DNA of 64,000 nucleotides from Cyanoderma ruficeps (GCA_008694505.1 VZDJ01000623.1:13235860-13299859), one strand, 5' to 3'. Shown: positions 22,522-37,003, counted from the first letter of the stretch. Notes: generated by a model from the letters alone, not told the origin. Made by a program: numbers and translations.

Positions 22522-25500
22522 AACTTTTGTTCAAAGAGAGGGAGGTTAACCCTTTTCTTTGTCATCTTGACTTAGGTAAACAATGGTTTCTCATATTCTT
22601 CTCATCTCATTATTAAGAGAAGGCTTATTTTTCTCTAGTAATCTGTATTCCTGTCCCTACTCGACCAGCTAAGGAAGAAGTCAACAGAAAAATAAGAGTG
22701 TGACAGAAGACTTCAGGTCTTGTAGATAGTTGCATCTCTGTCTGTCTTTACTCAGTTCCTTTCTCTTTCCCCTTCTTCCCTCCTTCCTGTCTTCTAAATC
22801 CTGTTTAAATGGACAGGTTGAACAGGCAGCCTTTCAGAATTGGAAGACTTAAGGTATTTGTAATATGAACTCATTCAGGTTGTTTGGACAACCTTGTATG
22901 AAGTTTTATGAGAAGACCATTCATGCCATGGCCTCATGCAGCCCCCTACATATGTCAGCAGTGCTTGGGGCCAAGGTTGATCCCACCTAATTTCAGATGT
23001 TTTTCAAAGTCCCCAGTGTCAAGATCTAAGTCCCTTTAAACACCCTTCATCATCAGTGGAGAGATGAAAGAATCTCCAAAGAGAAGTTCTCAGTTGGGCT
23101 GAGTTTCTTTCTAAGGAGAAAAGTGTCTCACTCCACACATGACAAAGGAAACTTGGTTGACCATGCTCCTCATTTAAGGTAATCAGTGAAATGTGTAAAA
23201 TCAGAGAGGCTGCAGCAGGCATTTAGTGCAGAGAACTGACTGAATGTGTATGGAACACTTTGCAGCACATGCAATGAAGGCTCAGTCTGATCTGATCTTT
23301 TGACGACGGAAACAGAAGTGCCAGGATGTCAGTGCAGTTATGTAGCACCTTCCTGCTCTGAACTGCTGCTGTTTTCCCTACATAAGTAGGTTAACTTTGT
23401 GAGGGGAAAGGACAAGCTGAATTATATCAGACTGTTAAGTTTTCCTTTTTAACTCTGATGCATAAGATGAAGCAAAAACAGCATTGCAGATGAGCAGGAC
23501 GATTTGCAGAAATCAACAGATGAGTAAATCACAAAGTGAGAAAAGAAATAGGGTAGCACTCATGTAAAACTGCTAAGACACTGGTAAACTAGATTTCTGG
23601 GTTACATCAGTGACTCAAAGAAAATGCAGAAACACTGTTGTTTACCTGTTGTTTACCTGTGTTCTGGGAATTAACACAGAACGATCTCACATTAGTAGTT
23701 TTAGAATATTTTGAAGATATTTCCTGTGTAATATTTTACTCTAAACTTAAACAATTATTCAAAGGCTCTATAATCAGTAGTGCTGAGATTACCATTAGAA
23801 CCAAAAGTATGGAATCTCAAGAGATGAATTCTGTATTTTCCATCTTATTAAAAAAATAAAGAAAAATTTAAAAATACAGAATATACCCTCTCTTTGTTGC
23901 TGTACCCATACCTTATTATTCATAACATCTTTGCTGTTCCTGCTGCCTGCAGCATTGATTGGATCAACACAGGTATGTCAGAACAGGACAAGCTGCAATG
24001 GAATGTGCTTGTTGATTTAGTCAAAAGTATTTGGTTCACTCTGATACAGACAACTATCAACCGATGAAACTCAGCTTAGTCAGAAGAAGAAATCAGAGAA
24101 ATCAGATATGGGGCAGGAAAGCTGTACTAATTTTATTACATTGAAACAGACAAAACAGGTTTTCCTAGAGGTTCTGATTTGAGGCAGTTAGAAATTAGGT
24201 TAAATGGAAGCTTCACTCTTGAATACCATCAATTTTCAGTGATAAGATTTTTTTTTTTAATTTGTGTTGAAAGAGTTGCTTAGTGCATGTCATAATTGCA
24301 GTTCTTACTCTCGTCAATCTTATTCTCTAACATAATATCAGTATTTGCACTTGGGCTGATTAATGATGTGATTTGAAATTCTGAGAGGCAAGTGGAATTT
24401 GAAGAATATTTGAAATATTTTGAGTATTTTATTTTAAAAAAACTGTTTTTCTGAAAGTTAGCATTAATATAAATTACATGATATATCATCATCAAAGTCA
24501 GAAAAAAAGAATGTCTTGGAAATGTTGCTGAAAACTGTCCAAGAATATATTGAAAAAAACAAACAACATTTCATGGAAATAAAGAAAAATTTTCTCAACT
24601 CTAAAATCCAGGTAAATCTTGATGATCTCATAATTGTATGTATGCATTTACCCCAAAAGGAAATTCTAGGCAGTGTGGGGCAAACATGATATTGATTTGC
24701 AAGAGTCCTAACAAGGATTTCAAAGAATTAGGTCATTATGTTTGACATAGAGAAGAAACTCCAGATAGAAACAGTATAAGAATATAAGCTGTTATTTGCA
24801 GGAGCTGGAAAGGATTCTGTACTGTAGTTTCAGTAAGTAAATACGTGGAGTTAAAACAAGTTTTCAGAATTGAATTTATCTTCCCTTTTTTCTTTTCCTT
24901 CTTTTGACATTTTGGGGCTTGGTAAGCCCTCCTAAAGCTTTTTTTTTTATTTTTTTTTAATTATTATTTTTATTGAACAGTAATCAGCACAAACTCTATC
25001 TGTACTGAGAAGACAAATCAAACTCTTTCTGTTCGATGTGTAGGATCTTTTTTCTTACAGAAAAACAGGAGTATTTAGTTACCCCTTGGTTGTAAAAGGA
25101 ATATAGCAAAAGGGCTTTTTTTTTTTCATTTATAGAAAAGAAAAATTAGATTAATATAAGATTCATGTAATCAATTAAAAGGAATTCAAACTGCTGTGCT
25201 TATTATTCTTACAGGTTTCTGTGTATAAGATACACTTGCAGGAGAGGAATAGCATCAGTCTCTTTTCCTGCTGTCCAATAAGCTGCAGGACTGCTGCAGA
25301 GATCATTCCTATGCATCCTTCTATTTTAATTTCTTCCTAATTTCAGTCCTTTAGCTGATTTTACTTTTTTTAATCAATAAATTTAGATTGAATTAGGCAA
25401 CACAAATGAACCTTGTCTTCCATATCAGTCATAAATTTGCTAATACTTCACTATACAGAAGAACCAGTAATGAACATGTAGGGTGTTTACTCTCTCATGA

Positions 25501-28486
25501 CAAGACTTCCATGTTTGTGGAAATTCACCTAAGATATGTTGATAGATAGTTACAATTCTATATTGAAAACATTCATGTAATTTAACTTTCAGTTTTACTG
25601 CTTTGAAAGGGGTTTTTACTCCATCCTAGACCCTACTTACCATTACATGTTTCAGACTGTGCTCCAAGCCTTTTCATGGTCAATTCTTTGTTTTTGTTAT
25701 GCAGCCACTGATTTCATTGCCAGTCTCTGGCGATGTGGGCTGGAGCCTTGGCCAGTCAAAGATGACAGAAGCTTATTTATACTTATAGCCAAAAGATTGG
25801 ACCAACAGTTTCTGAAAATTTCCTGTTGTCACACCACCGTCAGGCCGAAAATTTACCACAATTGTAAAACCTATGAATAGCATATGACATTAACTTGGCT
25901 TGCAAATCTTTCGTGCCTTTACAAAATGGCACCAGACCTGAACAGAGGAAATTATTTGAGGGACCAGGTAGGAAGAAGACGAGAAGGAAATAGCCACATG
26001 TGATAAATAGGTGGCAGGTAAGAGAGATTTGAAGAGATTGTGTCTTGATTAAGGGTTGTCAGAAGAAGAAGTCCAAGGAACAGTATAAAGTATTGAAAGT
26101 AATAGGAAAGAGATCTTCAACAGAGATTTTGAGGTTAATGAAGAAAGAAAAGGGGATGAGGACAAAGAAGAAAAAAAATAAAGATAAATGGCCTCAATTA
26201 GCTCTTTTAAAAATTCTCTGAGATACTTGACAGAGATGGAAAGAAAAGCTAAAAGTGCAGAACAGCTCTTACTGGTCGGTGTCTCTGAGAGAAAAGCTTT
26301 AATAGCTGTAAGTAACATTTATTATCTCAATTTTAGTGGTGTGCTTGACGTAGAAGCAGTGAAACCACAGTTATATCAGGCTGGCCTAACAGTCAATAGT
26401 GTACATGAAAGGTGAATGCTCATTACTTTGCTTTTTAAAAAATCTTTCCAAGTGAGCTGCTTTTGATCAAAGACACATAATTAAAGAATTAAGCAAGTTT
26501 ACATCTAATAGACTGCCTGCAGTTCTCCATTACGTATTTACCAAGTGATACTCTACTTTACATGATTGTCTATTATACTCATTAGGAAACTAAGCAAGCT
26601 GATTGTGTTTCTCTGAGAGGAAAGTAAATGTAAGCTAGAAAAGGTGTATGATGCTTTAATGAGATGAGTATGGTACATACTCACAGCCTGCTTTAATTCA
26701 TTTAGCACATGCATCAACTTCTAAATTACCTTCAGCTTTCACATGGCATGCCATTTTGATTGTGCTGCACTCAGTGTTGGCCAGTCATGGAGGTGGCTGG
26801 TGTTCTGGAAGAGGCTTCTTTCTCCCTGACAACAAAAGTAACAGTGATTAGTTCAGCTTCTTATTTGGGGCTCTGTGCTATAACCCAGCTTGACAACATA
26901 AAGGCAACATTTTTACGGTTTTTTATTTTTCTTCTTCTTTATTCTCTCTCCCTTCTGTCTCTTCTGGAATGCTTTCTGAGCAAATTCTTTGCTTGAGGAG
27001 GAATGTGACATTCTCTTGCACTGGTTGATAAATATTTATGCCTGAGAACAGCATAAACTTCTCTTTTGGATGCTTTCCCATTTTACACTGTGCTGGCTTT
27101 TGGCCTGATCTCTGTATTTAGAAAACACTGTGTATTACCTCCGTGCTTTCTTGACTCAATTTCCTATTTCTAATGGGTCTGCAGCCAGTACTGCATGAGA
27201 ACTGTATTGCAATATTTTCAATGAATTGTCAGGATACTTGAATAAAACCAAAGGAAAAATAGGTGGCTTCTTTTCTAAGTGTATAAGCACATTTTAAGGA
27301 GAACTTTATAGATATGCCTGGAAGGGATATCGTACACAGAGCATGAAAACATTTTTAAGCACTTCAATACTCTGGTAAAACTGAACAACTATGAATGGAA
27401 TTAGTAACAGCAAAATATCAACATCCTGTGGCAGCATTAATACAATCCCATTTCACAATTGTGGGGGGTTTTCCTGCCCTTTTTCTACAATGTATTTCTG
27501 AGTTTTGCTTGTTGATAAACAAACTCTATGTATATCCAGTGAAAAATATTTTCATTATTAAAGAAATTGTTCTGCTGATTTGTAGATCATTTGAGATCTA
27601 CAGATGTAGCATATTTGTAGGTCTCCAGAGCTCAGGCCATTGTTATGGGTCAGCATGTATGGACAGGGCTGACAAGGGATCTCCCTGAGCTTCAGGACAA
27701 TGTTTGATGCCAACCAGCTTGGCTGCAGGATGGATTAGCCTGGCTAGCATTCGTGGCTGCATGAGCCACATTTCCAACATCTCCATGTGGGCAAGATTCG
27801 GAGTGCTGTGTGCTTAGTGAGGCTTCTTTGAAGACTTACTCTGAAAGCAGCCCTCAAGTGGACTGTTAAAATGCTCCTGATTTGTGCTGTGCTGTGGCAT
27901 AGGACCGGGTTAGGTGTCCAGGTCAGTACTGGAGTGGACTGCAGTGTTGCTCACACAACCTAGCTGCTTCACTCTCTCTGATAAGAGAATTTGGATGATC
28001 CTAAAACCTTAATTGTTGTGGTGTGATTCAGCACTGAACCCCCGCACTTAATGTCAACAGACTGGCTTTATTCTGCAGTCCCAGCATGGGAACCAGATGT
28101 GAATTGCTCCTTAACTGTATGTGGCTACCAGTTTGTCATCTTGTGCTAATACTGATCACTGACAGTGCAGTGAAAACTTTGTGATTATGAACCTAATGGA
28201 CAGTGTGATCTGTGTGTGTGTGCATCCACACAAACATATGTATATACTCTTAAAAATAGCTTACAGGATTCAGATTTTAATTGAAGATCAAAAGCATTCA
28301 CTTTAATGTTGGATGTACAGTGTGACTACAGGGGCGGGAATCTTCATGTCAGCATTTAGATTTTAAAAAAATATTAGCTGAACATTCATTTAATGTATTT
28401 TTTCATATTTTTTATACTCTTTGTGGGGTTTTTCCCCTGTTATGAGAGAACGGAAATAATATTGCTTATTTTACAATTTAATCATC
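22522..28486. other. Noncoding DNA, no gene seen
   Basis: A poly(T)-rich patch at about 24940-24975. A GC-richer stretch at about 27600-28000 has no recognisable repeat. A palindromic TTTGATCAAA (26462-26471) contains a TCF/LEF-type core. Open frames up to 97 codons (27395-27688, plus) show no domain. A (TG)n run lies at 28211-28220. I see no exon that I can support. Confidence 0.55.
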
Positions 28487-29290
28487 ACAGAATCAAAAAA
28501 ATGAGAGAATGGTTGAGGTTATAAGGGATTCCTGGAGGTGATCTTGTCCAATTTCCCTGATAAAGCAGGTTCACCTAGAGCTGGTAGCACAACTTGTTGT
28601 GAGGCAGGTTGTGAGTATCTCCAGAGAAAGAGACTCAGAAACCTCTCTAGGCAACCTTGGCCAGTGCTCTGTCACCTTCAAAGAAAAAACAGTTTTTTCT
28701 CATATTCAGGTGGAACTTCATGTGTTTCAGTTTGTGCCCTCTGCCATTTGTTCTTTCACTAGACACCAATGAAAAGAGCTTGGCTTCATTCTCTTGACAC
28801 CTGCAATTAACATATTTGTTTGCACTGACAGGATTTCCTCTGTCATCTCTTCCCAGGGATAAATAAGGCCAACTCTCTCAGTCTTTTCTCATAAGAGAAA
28901 TACTCGAGTTCCTTAACCCTTTTTGTTGCCCTTCACTGGACCATCTCCAATATTTTCTTGTCCTTCTTGAAATGAGGAGCTCAGAACTGGACACAGTGCT
29001 CCAGGTGTGGTCACACCAGGGCTGAGTAGGGGGACAGGATCACCTCCCATGACCCTCTGGCAATGCTCTTCCTAAAGCACCCTGGGATACCACTGGCCTT
29101 CCTTCATGGACAAGTTGTTCACCAGAATTTCCAGGTATTTCTCCACAGAACGGTTTTCCAGCAGGTCAACACTGTTCTGGTGCATGGGGTTATTCTTCTC
29201 TGCATTCAGGATCCTTCACTTGCCTTTATTGAGCTTCCATAGGTTCCTCTCCACCCAGCTTTCCATCCTGTCCCCGTCTCACTTAATATC
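28487..29290 (-). mobile_element. CR1 LINE 3' half (ORF2 C-terminal part and 3' UTR)
   Basis: On the minus strand this is about 800 bp of CR1. It starts inside ORF2 at the GACAGGATGGAAAGCTGGG segment (Leu-Glu-Arg-Trp region after the polymerase active site). It passes through the conserved CTGGAGCACTGTGTCCAGTTCTGAG segment (His-Leu-Glu-type motif) and the ORF2 end. It finishes with the 3' UTR and an ATTCTGTGAT terminus at 28487. Indels and stops interrupt the frame, so no reverse transcriptase could be made. It is the longest CR1 copy in the window. Confidence 0.95.
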
Positions 29291-29424
29291 AGAGGAAACC
29301 ATCCTTAATTAGGGATGAAATCATCATTTTAGTGAGCCAACTGGTTGGAGTTGCAGTGAACTTCACCTTTTTACTAATGCTATTCTTTTGCTGGGTAACT
29401 AGATTGCTAAGTTTCATTCACTTT
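29291..29424. other. Spacer between two CR1 copies
   Basis: About 130 bases of non-CR1 sequence separate two CR1 3' segments in the same orientation. It shows that they are independent insertions and not one split element. Confidence 0.6.
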
Positions 29425-29785
29425 GGAAGAGTCATTGAACAGGCTGAGTTGGAAGGGACCCATCAGGATCACCAAGTCCAACTTGTGGCCCTGCACAGGA
29501 CACAAGAATCACACCATATGCCTCAGAGCGCTGTCCAAATACTCTTGAACTCTGTCAGGCTGATGCTGTGCCCACTGCCCTGGGGAACCTGTTCCACTGC
29601 TCTGGAAACACTCTCTGGATCAAAAACTTTTGCCTGTTATCTAAACTAAACTACTCCCAAGGTTTAGTTTCATGTTGTTTCCTTGGGTCCTTTCACTGGT
29701 CCCAAGAGTGAAAAGATTGGTGCTTGCCCTTCCCCTCATGAGGATGTTGAAAACTGCAATGAGGTCCCACTTCAGAGCAGGTTAA
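29425..29785 (-). mobile_element. CR1 LINE 3' end
   Basis: Minus-strand CR1 of about 360 bp. It starts at the GAAGTGGGACCTCATTGCAG segment of the ORF2 end and runs through the 3' UTR. The terminus is CCCTTCCAACTCAGCCTGTTCAATGA, where the usual final octamer repeats are eroded. It is 5'-truncated and non-coding. The 3' UTR matches the 4.2 kb and 55.07 kb copies (CCCTTCCAACTCAG type) better than the adjacent 28.5 kb copy. Confidence 0.93.
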
Positions 29786-32700
29786 TAGGGCAAGATGCAT
29801 ATCTATGTATGGTGTAATAAAAATAATGTTGCTGGAGGAAAAAAAAAGAAAAAAGATTAATTTCGAAATAGAAAGGGAAAGACAATAAGTGTGTAAAACA
29901 ACAAAGCATCGAAATACTTTAACATTCTTTTCTGAGTTGCATTTTTCCCTGTGTCTTATGCAAAAGAAATGTTGGTCTAATTCATTTTTGCAGACCATGG
30001 CTCCGTGTTTCAGTGACTCAATTAAAATTTGCCTCATGCAAATTGTTGCAGGAGCAGATGTGCCTGCCAAACTGGGCAGAGAAAATGTTCAGTGAGGTCA
30101 CAGAGAAGATGGTTCTTTCTTATATTTTGCCAAAATCTTAGCAGATCATCACTGAGCATGTCCAGATGTGAAATTTCAGTCACTGTCTGTTTTATTTTTT
30201 TGCGTTGTATTTTTTTATTTCCTGCATTCCAGTCTCTACTGGTGGGTGAAAGAAGTTCTTCCCCTGTCAGCCAAGCAGAGTATCAAGTTGATGTCCCTTG
30301 TATATAACAGGTTGGGGGTTTTGTTTTTAAATCAGGATGGAGTCTCCTATTAGCCAGGCTGATACTAAGGGTTAAGGAAGATGCTGTATGATATAGGGTG
30401 ATTTTCACATAAAGTGCTGTGGTTTCTTCATTATAAAGCTCTGCTAATTATGTGTTTTCACCCCTCCCAACCACTGTCTCTTGTCGTGTCAAATTAGCGA
30501 GTGTGAGGAAGACATTTCTGGGGTTTTTTTGAATTACTTTTGGGTTGAGAATGACCTCTGATGGTTTAAACTAAAGCTGAATTTTTAAAAACCATTAAAA
30601 TCTGGAAAAAAGGGGGAACATTTTAACAATTTTAAAGGGTCAGGGATAGCTTAAAAAAAATCAATTCTGCCTGAAAAATAAGTACCTAAAGATCAACTAA
30701 GATTATAGTGACTACAGAAGATCTGAGGACAAAAAAAGCCCTACTTAATTTCTTGTCTTTCAGAAACCTCGTGGTATATCATATATAAGGCTTTCCCTGC
30801 TTTCCTAGGGGTCTAATCTTTAGGAAATCAAACAACAACAACAACCAAACCAACCAAACAAACCAACAAACAAAAACAAAGCCAGCCAGAAAAACACACA
30901 CAAAAAAATTCCAGACATCATGTGCCAGCAGAAGTGGCATTTAAACCATTCTTTAGTTTGTCACTTCCAGTAAGAATTCTTGTAGGTAAATAATTGCACA
31001 ACAGAGATTTTATTATTACTTCATGACTTTAAATCTTCCTTGTACAAACACTTGTTTTTAGTATGCATAGTCTTTCAGGCAGCTCTCAGATTTTTTATGT
31101 TCCGTAACATATTTGAGAGAAAAATAAATAGTATCTGAGATACTGAAAACCACGCCTGCTTGTATTAGGAAATGCATTTTTCATCTTCAAATTTTATGCA
31201 CATATGAGTTAATTAAGAGTGTAACATGAAATAAATCCATGGTAGTGCAGATGTTTTTGTTGCAAGAGGAATAACTTATGATTTCCAGTAGGTTTTTAGA
31301 AGAATAAATTTGAATCTCAGGCACTGGTCATGGACTCATTTATATTGGAGAATATATTATCAGAAGAAAAACATGTAAACAAGCAGGGGAAGGAAACAAG
31401 CCTATATATTTCCTGGCTTTTTTTCTATTGTTTCCTCAGTTTTTTTCAGATCACTTAAGATTGATAAATAATTTTACCTCCCATCTCATCTGAGCTGCAT
31501 TTCATATCAATTGAATGACTATCCATTGAATAAAAGTAATATTGTTGGCAGAATTTCTAGCTAGTTATCTTGCTGTTGGTTAGAAAACAGGCTGATGGTA
31601 TCTGTCAGAAAAAGAAAAAGACTCTGTGTTTCCAATATAGCTTCATCCCAGACTATTATTTCTTCATTAACTTGTTAAGAGAGAAAAAGAATCTATGAGT
31701 TGGGGCTTTTTCACCTCATGCATCCATGCACAAAATGAGCATGAACTGAAAAGGAAAAGAGGGCAAGTGAAGGGAAGAAAAAGAACTAGTGAAAAGGGAA
31801 ATGAGTAAATCATAGACAAAGAATATCAGTATTTTTTTTTTGTATTTCATCCATGATTTCAAAATCAGAAATGACCTTCTGAAAGCTGAAATGAGTAGGC
31901 ATCTTTAACAAGGTTCATTTGAGGAAAAAATGGGCAGTTAACAAAACAGAGTAGCAGTGACTATGCAATAGCTCCTCAGGGACTTCTGATGAAGTCATGC
32001 AAGATGATTTTATATTATATAAAGAATATTAGATCAAATCTTTTGGGTCAAATATCTCATGACTCTTATTAAGTATTTTTTCCCCTGTACGACTGTGGGA
32101 TGCATGACTGATCACCTTTCTTGTAGCAGACTAGAACTCAGATGGTTTTTAGAAAGGCCCTTAGGGCTACGAAGCTGTTTCTGTTTGACAGTCATGGGCT
32201 GGAATCCCTCATTTATATTTAACTGTAATCGTCAGCTTTGAGAAGAGTTTCTAATTTTAAACTCATGGTACTCCCTTCATCCTCTCTTTTGGTCCTCAGG
32301 AAAGCTATAATTTGCTTGGATGCATCTCTATTTTAACTACAAATACATTTGAGCCCCTAAGTGGACTTCACATGTGAAAATTGTGCTCAAAAACTGTTAC
32401 TTTCTTGTCTTTTTGTTTATGGTTAATCATAAACTTTTCCTTTTTCATTTTAAAAATTACTTCCTCCTGAATCCTGAGTATCATCCATTAATTGCCTTTA
32501 GTACAACTATTATGATACCTACCATCTTTCTTACAAATTTATCTCAAAGTTGAATTAATTATTGCTTGAACAACAAATTAGAAATGCAATGAATTGCCGT
32601 TTCTTAAAATGATATAGACTCAGTGACATCTTTAACTATATATAGTCTCTCTTTTAACTATATATTAAATAGAGGGATTAAAAAAAATAGCAAAATCCAC

Positions 32701-35700
32701 CTAAAAATTACATCCACATCAAAATCCATATTTGGGCTAGCAGTGTTTTATCCAAACTTAGGTCAGATACCCACTGCTTAATTAATTGGCCAAAAATCAA
32801 TAAAAGGTTATTTATACATAAAATTTTACTGAAAAAATATAGCATTTACTTGGACATCTATGTGTTTAAAGAGCAAAAAGCTTTGTAAACTGTCTACCTT
32901 TAGTCTTGGTACAATGCTAATCCCAGAGGGAGGGAAGAATGAAGGGCAACAGGATTTGTTTGTGTTTGTACAGAATGTTGTCCTTTTAACAAAGACCAAC
33001 ACAAAACATACAAATCCATATGTTTGGATTTGTTGCTGCCACATTAATTATTCATGTGCTTACAGTGTGACACAGTGGGAAATAATCTAAAACGATAAAA
33101 AAAAAAAATCAGGACTGGCATCTCTTTCTTTAGTTAGAAGTCCTAAATTCTGAGCTGACTTTTATGACAGTATCTTTTGCTTAACTGTTTGTGAGGAAGA
33201 CCATTCAGAAAACCCTTCCCTACTATTACTTTCACTAATTTCTCTAAGGGTTTATGTCAACCACAGAATTGCAAACCACAAATGAGATTTATTGGTTTTG
33301 TAAAACAATTTCATTTTTTTTCTTATTGGTTTTGGGAATCATTTTGTGGTGAGGCAGATAATATCATGGGTAAATCTGCCACAGAACCTAGATGTTGCAA
33401 TGTTCAATATTCTCATAAACCTATCTAAATGTTGGTATATTGATGCCTATTCTCTAGTCATGAAAATCTAGAGATCCATTCAGCATAAAATAAATGCTTT
33501 TATTTGGTCAGGTGAATAATTCTCTAAACTCTTTGTAGTCCATGAACAGAAGGTTCTACAGGGATATCTCTGAATAGCCACCTAACATACCTGAGTTGCT
33601 CTACAATGTCAAAAAGCATCAACCTGAGGCCTGCAGTTTTGACAGAAAACTTTGCTTTTTGAATCACCAGCTGGAGGTTAGGGAACCTAATGGCACTTCA
33701 GAAAGCACTAGATACCTGTGAGTGACCTACTGAATGGGAGTCTGGACTCAGATATCAAAGTTTAGTCTGGAGTTAAGGTCAGATCTAACTCTGCCTAAAT
33801 ATGAGTTGTTGTGAGGTGTTTAGTTCTGCTCGTACTTGTTGGGATCCATGATGTTGGTTGTTTTTTAAGACAGCTCAGTCATTAGTCCTGGTAGTTTGAA
33901 AATAAGCAACCATTCCCTCATCTGCATAATATAATGAAGCCCTGTGGTTACTTTAGCATCCCACTGATGGCCAAATATGCATTTTGTTATACTGTTCTGC
34001 CAGAGGTGAAGCAACATTTCAAATCTAGATCTCTGAGGCTCCAGGGAATTTCTCAGTTTTCAGAAAGCATTTTTTTGGTGAAAGGCTGACCCACTCCTTT
34101 CTGCTACATATATTCCACTTGGTAATCAGTATTTTAATAGTCGTTTGAATAAAGAAGGCTACAGAGATGATGCATGTCTTACAGCTTGAATGCTAAAGCA
34201 TTCACAGTCTAGATTCAGGCTCTGCTTCATGTTAGCAGATGAACTTGAAAACAGGCATCCTACTTTTTTTTTTTGGCTCTTCTTCATGTGGAGTCATTGG
34301 CTGTTGTGTATGTGCTAACAAACAAGTTCACAGGTAGTCTGTTCCTGCTGCCAAAACTATTCCAGCATCTATTTTTACATATACTTCCTCGAGTGTGATA
34401 ACTTTTGAGGTGCAAAAGAAATGAACTGGCTGATCTCCTGGCATCTGAGCACCAGACATTTTTTGGCATATCAAAAATTTGTTGCATGGTTGTTATGCAA
34501 CAAAAATATGACTTCTCTGCGGCTTCAGATCATTAAGGGATTAGGGAATAATTTAACAGGACTTCTGAACATCCAATTGTCATCTTCTTGTTATGGATTT
34601 ACACTTTGCAAAAATAAGTGCACACACAAATAATACCTTCTATTTCTGCTTCACCTTCTAAATCTCACTTAAGAATATGCATAAGAGATACATATTTGAT
34701 TGTCTTTACAGACCTGGTTTTTGAAGACTCTGAGAAACTGCACTCAGATATAAGACTTCTGAAAAAAATCCATTAGCTTGAGAAGTGTGGGTTCTCAAAA
34801 AATTGGGCCACCTAAAATAAGTATAGTACCTTATTATGTAATTAAGTGATTACCTTTAGTTTGTTCCACTTGTAAAACATTATCCTGAAAGATTCCTTTT
34901 GTTTATTTCCCCATTGGTAAAATAACATGCTGTTTTGATGACCTTTAGAAATATTTAACTTATTTTCCAGAGATGTAGAATAGTATAACTGAATACAGCA
35001 ACAAAATGCCTTTCTACAGAGATGTACAGGAAAGTTTAAATGACTGTACCAAATGTCCTTGAGGTCTTTCTGCTGCTCAAAGTGCTACTTGTATTTGTTA
35101 GTGGAGAGAATTCACAACATACGTCATTAAACCTCATCATCTGTCTAACGAAAAACATCATTTAAGCAGACAGAAAGTGTTCAGCTTTTTCATTGTTACT
35201 AGGGGCAATTTTTATTGGAACCATCATAGGGTATCCACATGCCTGAGAAATTCATTTTTCTGTCAAACAGCATGTGTAAGTGAAGTAGAATTTTCTTGTA
35301 AAGATTACTGCAAATTGATATAAATTAAGGTCTGCTTTCTGAGAAGAACAAAGTTAATCGAAGTGGGATTAAAGCCATAGGTCCCTTTCATTTAGTAGAG
35401 GTGCTTCACTGATTTGTTAAGTAATGGGTTATTTGATGTACTGTATGGAGAGTGATGTAGGTCACTTTCAGCATGCAGTGCTGAAGATTTAAAGGGGAAA
35501 AAAAAATAAAAAAAGGGAAAATACCAGTGCTCTCTAGTTTCCCAAATGCCATGTAGGAATACTTGTAATGAACACATCCCTTCTACCCTATGGTCTCCAA
35601 CATCTTGCATTATTTCAGGGCATGAGCTTCTTTTTATATTTTCCTTGTGTCAGAGCCCTAACTAATTCAGTTAGAAAAGCCACTTAAGAAGATGGCTTTC

Positions 35701-36856
35701 ATTTTGTTTCCTCTCAGAAATTTTGTTATCACCAACTCATTTGTTCAGCAATTTTTTTTATGTAAGTATGAACCTCAATTTTATTTCATATGACAGTGGA
35801 CTCTGTTTCTGTTGACAGGTTGAGAATACTTGAAGTGATATTGTCATTCCATGTATTTTGTCTGTCTGGTTTTGTTTTGTGTTTTTAGGTTTACTGATCC
35901 CATGCATTTCTATATAATTTTATTACTCTTGAAAAAGATGCTTCAATGGTTTTAAAAAGCAATGTAATGCTTAAAGTTTCTGACTTTAAAAGATTATTAT
36001 CACTCATAGAGCTTTTTGTAAGTTGTCAGCCTCTGTTCCAATCCAAGTTATCATGTATAACTCTCAAAATGCATCCACATGAATGATATGAAAGAATTAA
36101 AGGTCAGTTCAATGGCAGAGCAAACAAGGGTAGGTCTCAGCTCTCACTTGAAAAAATATCTGTACTAAAGTATTTAAATTCAAGTACGTACATGTCAGCA
36201 GGTGTCTAACTTCCAATTATCTTTGACGGAGATCTAGCACTTGACTTAGTTATCTACTCACGGGGATTTCTTGCCACAATACCCAAATGTTCAAAATAGT
36301 GGAGTTCCTGTGGCAGATATGAGATAAAACGTGAAAGACTTTTTCCCTTTGAGAGGATCAGAGGGAGGGAAAGCAGAACTCCCTGTGCCATTTCAGAAAG
36401 AGCAGGATGATTTTGTGTGAAAGGTGAAGCAAATCCTACTCTAGTCAATGGAGTACAAGGGGAAAGTTTTAGCTAGTGTTACCTGTCTGTTTTAGGGTGA
36501 CCTGAACTGCCTTGAGCTATCTGGCTGTGTTGATTACATTTCCACCGATTATACTGGGGACACTGGATCTTACACTTAGAAGACACCGTAAGACACCATT
36601 TCTGATAATGCAAATTTGAACTTGTTTTGCCTATTTCAGCAGAGAGGCAAGGGCTAGCTATAGAGTTTTAGCACAGAGGGATGCAAGGGATTTTTAGCAA
36701 GGGATTAAACTGAAAAAAAAATTACCCTCTTGTATCCAGATATCTTGTATCTTGTATCCAGATAGATGTTCAAATACATTGGCAAGTGTTATAAAGTTTG
36801 TCAGTGTTCACACCTCTTTTGTTGGGTAAAGAATCTAATTCACACAGGAATAGTTT
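29786..36856. other. AT-rich noncoding DNA, no gene seen
   Basis: Seven kilobases with no recognised transposon and only short open frames (125 codons or fewer, no domains). It includes an A/C-rich low-complexity tract at 30829-30908, an A run near 33096-33108, and a duplicated AACTATATAT motif at about 32633-32665. Nothing supports an exon. Confidence 0.6.
30829..30908. repeat. A/C-rich low-complexity tract
   Basis: Successive ACA, CAAC, AACC and CAAA units with almost no G or T. It is related in composition to the tracts at 12.3, 17.2, 58.6 and 60.5 kb. Confidence 0.85.
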
Positions 36857-37003
36857 ATAGAATCAGAATCATAGAATCAAGTTTATTGGAAAAGACCTTT
36901 GAGATGATCAAGTCCAACCATTAACTGAGCACTGCCAAGTCCACCACTAAACCATGCCCCTAAGTGTCACACCTATTTATCTTTTAAATACCTCAGCCAT
37001 CAA
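36857..37003 (-). mobile_element. CR1 LINE 3' tail (older subfamily)
   Basis: Minus-strand CR1. The plus strand starts with ATAGAATCAGAATCATAGAA (terminal repeat) and continues GACCTTTGAGATGATCAAGT, CCAACC, then a CCACTAAACCATG segment. The wording (TCAAGTTTATTGGAAAAGACC rather than TGAGTTGGAAGGGACCC) fits a different, older avian CR1 subfamily than the other copies in this window. Only about 150 bp of 3' UTR remains. Confidence 0.9.

Noticed and set aside
26462..26471. TTTGATCAAA as a TCF/LEF response element
   Set aside because: A single 10 base motif is expected by chance at this window length; no cluster of sites supports it.
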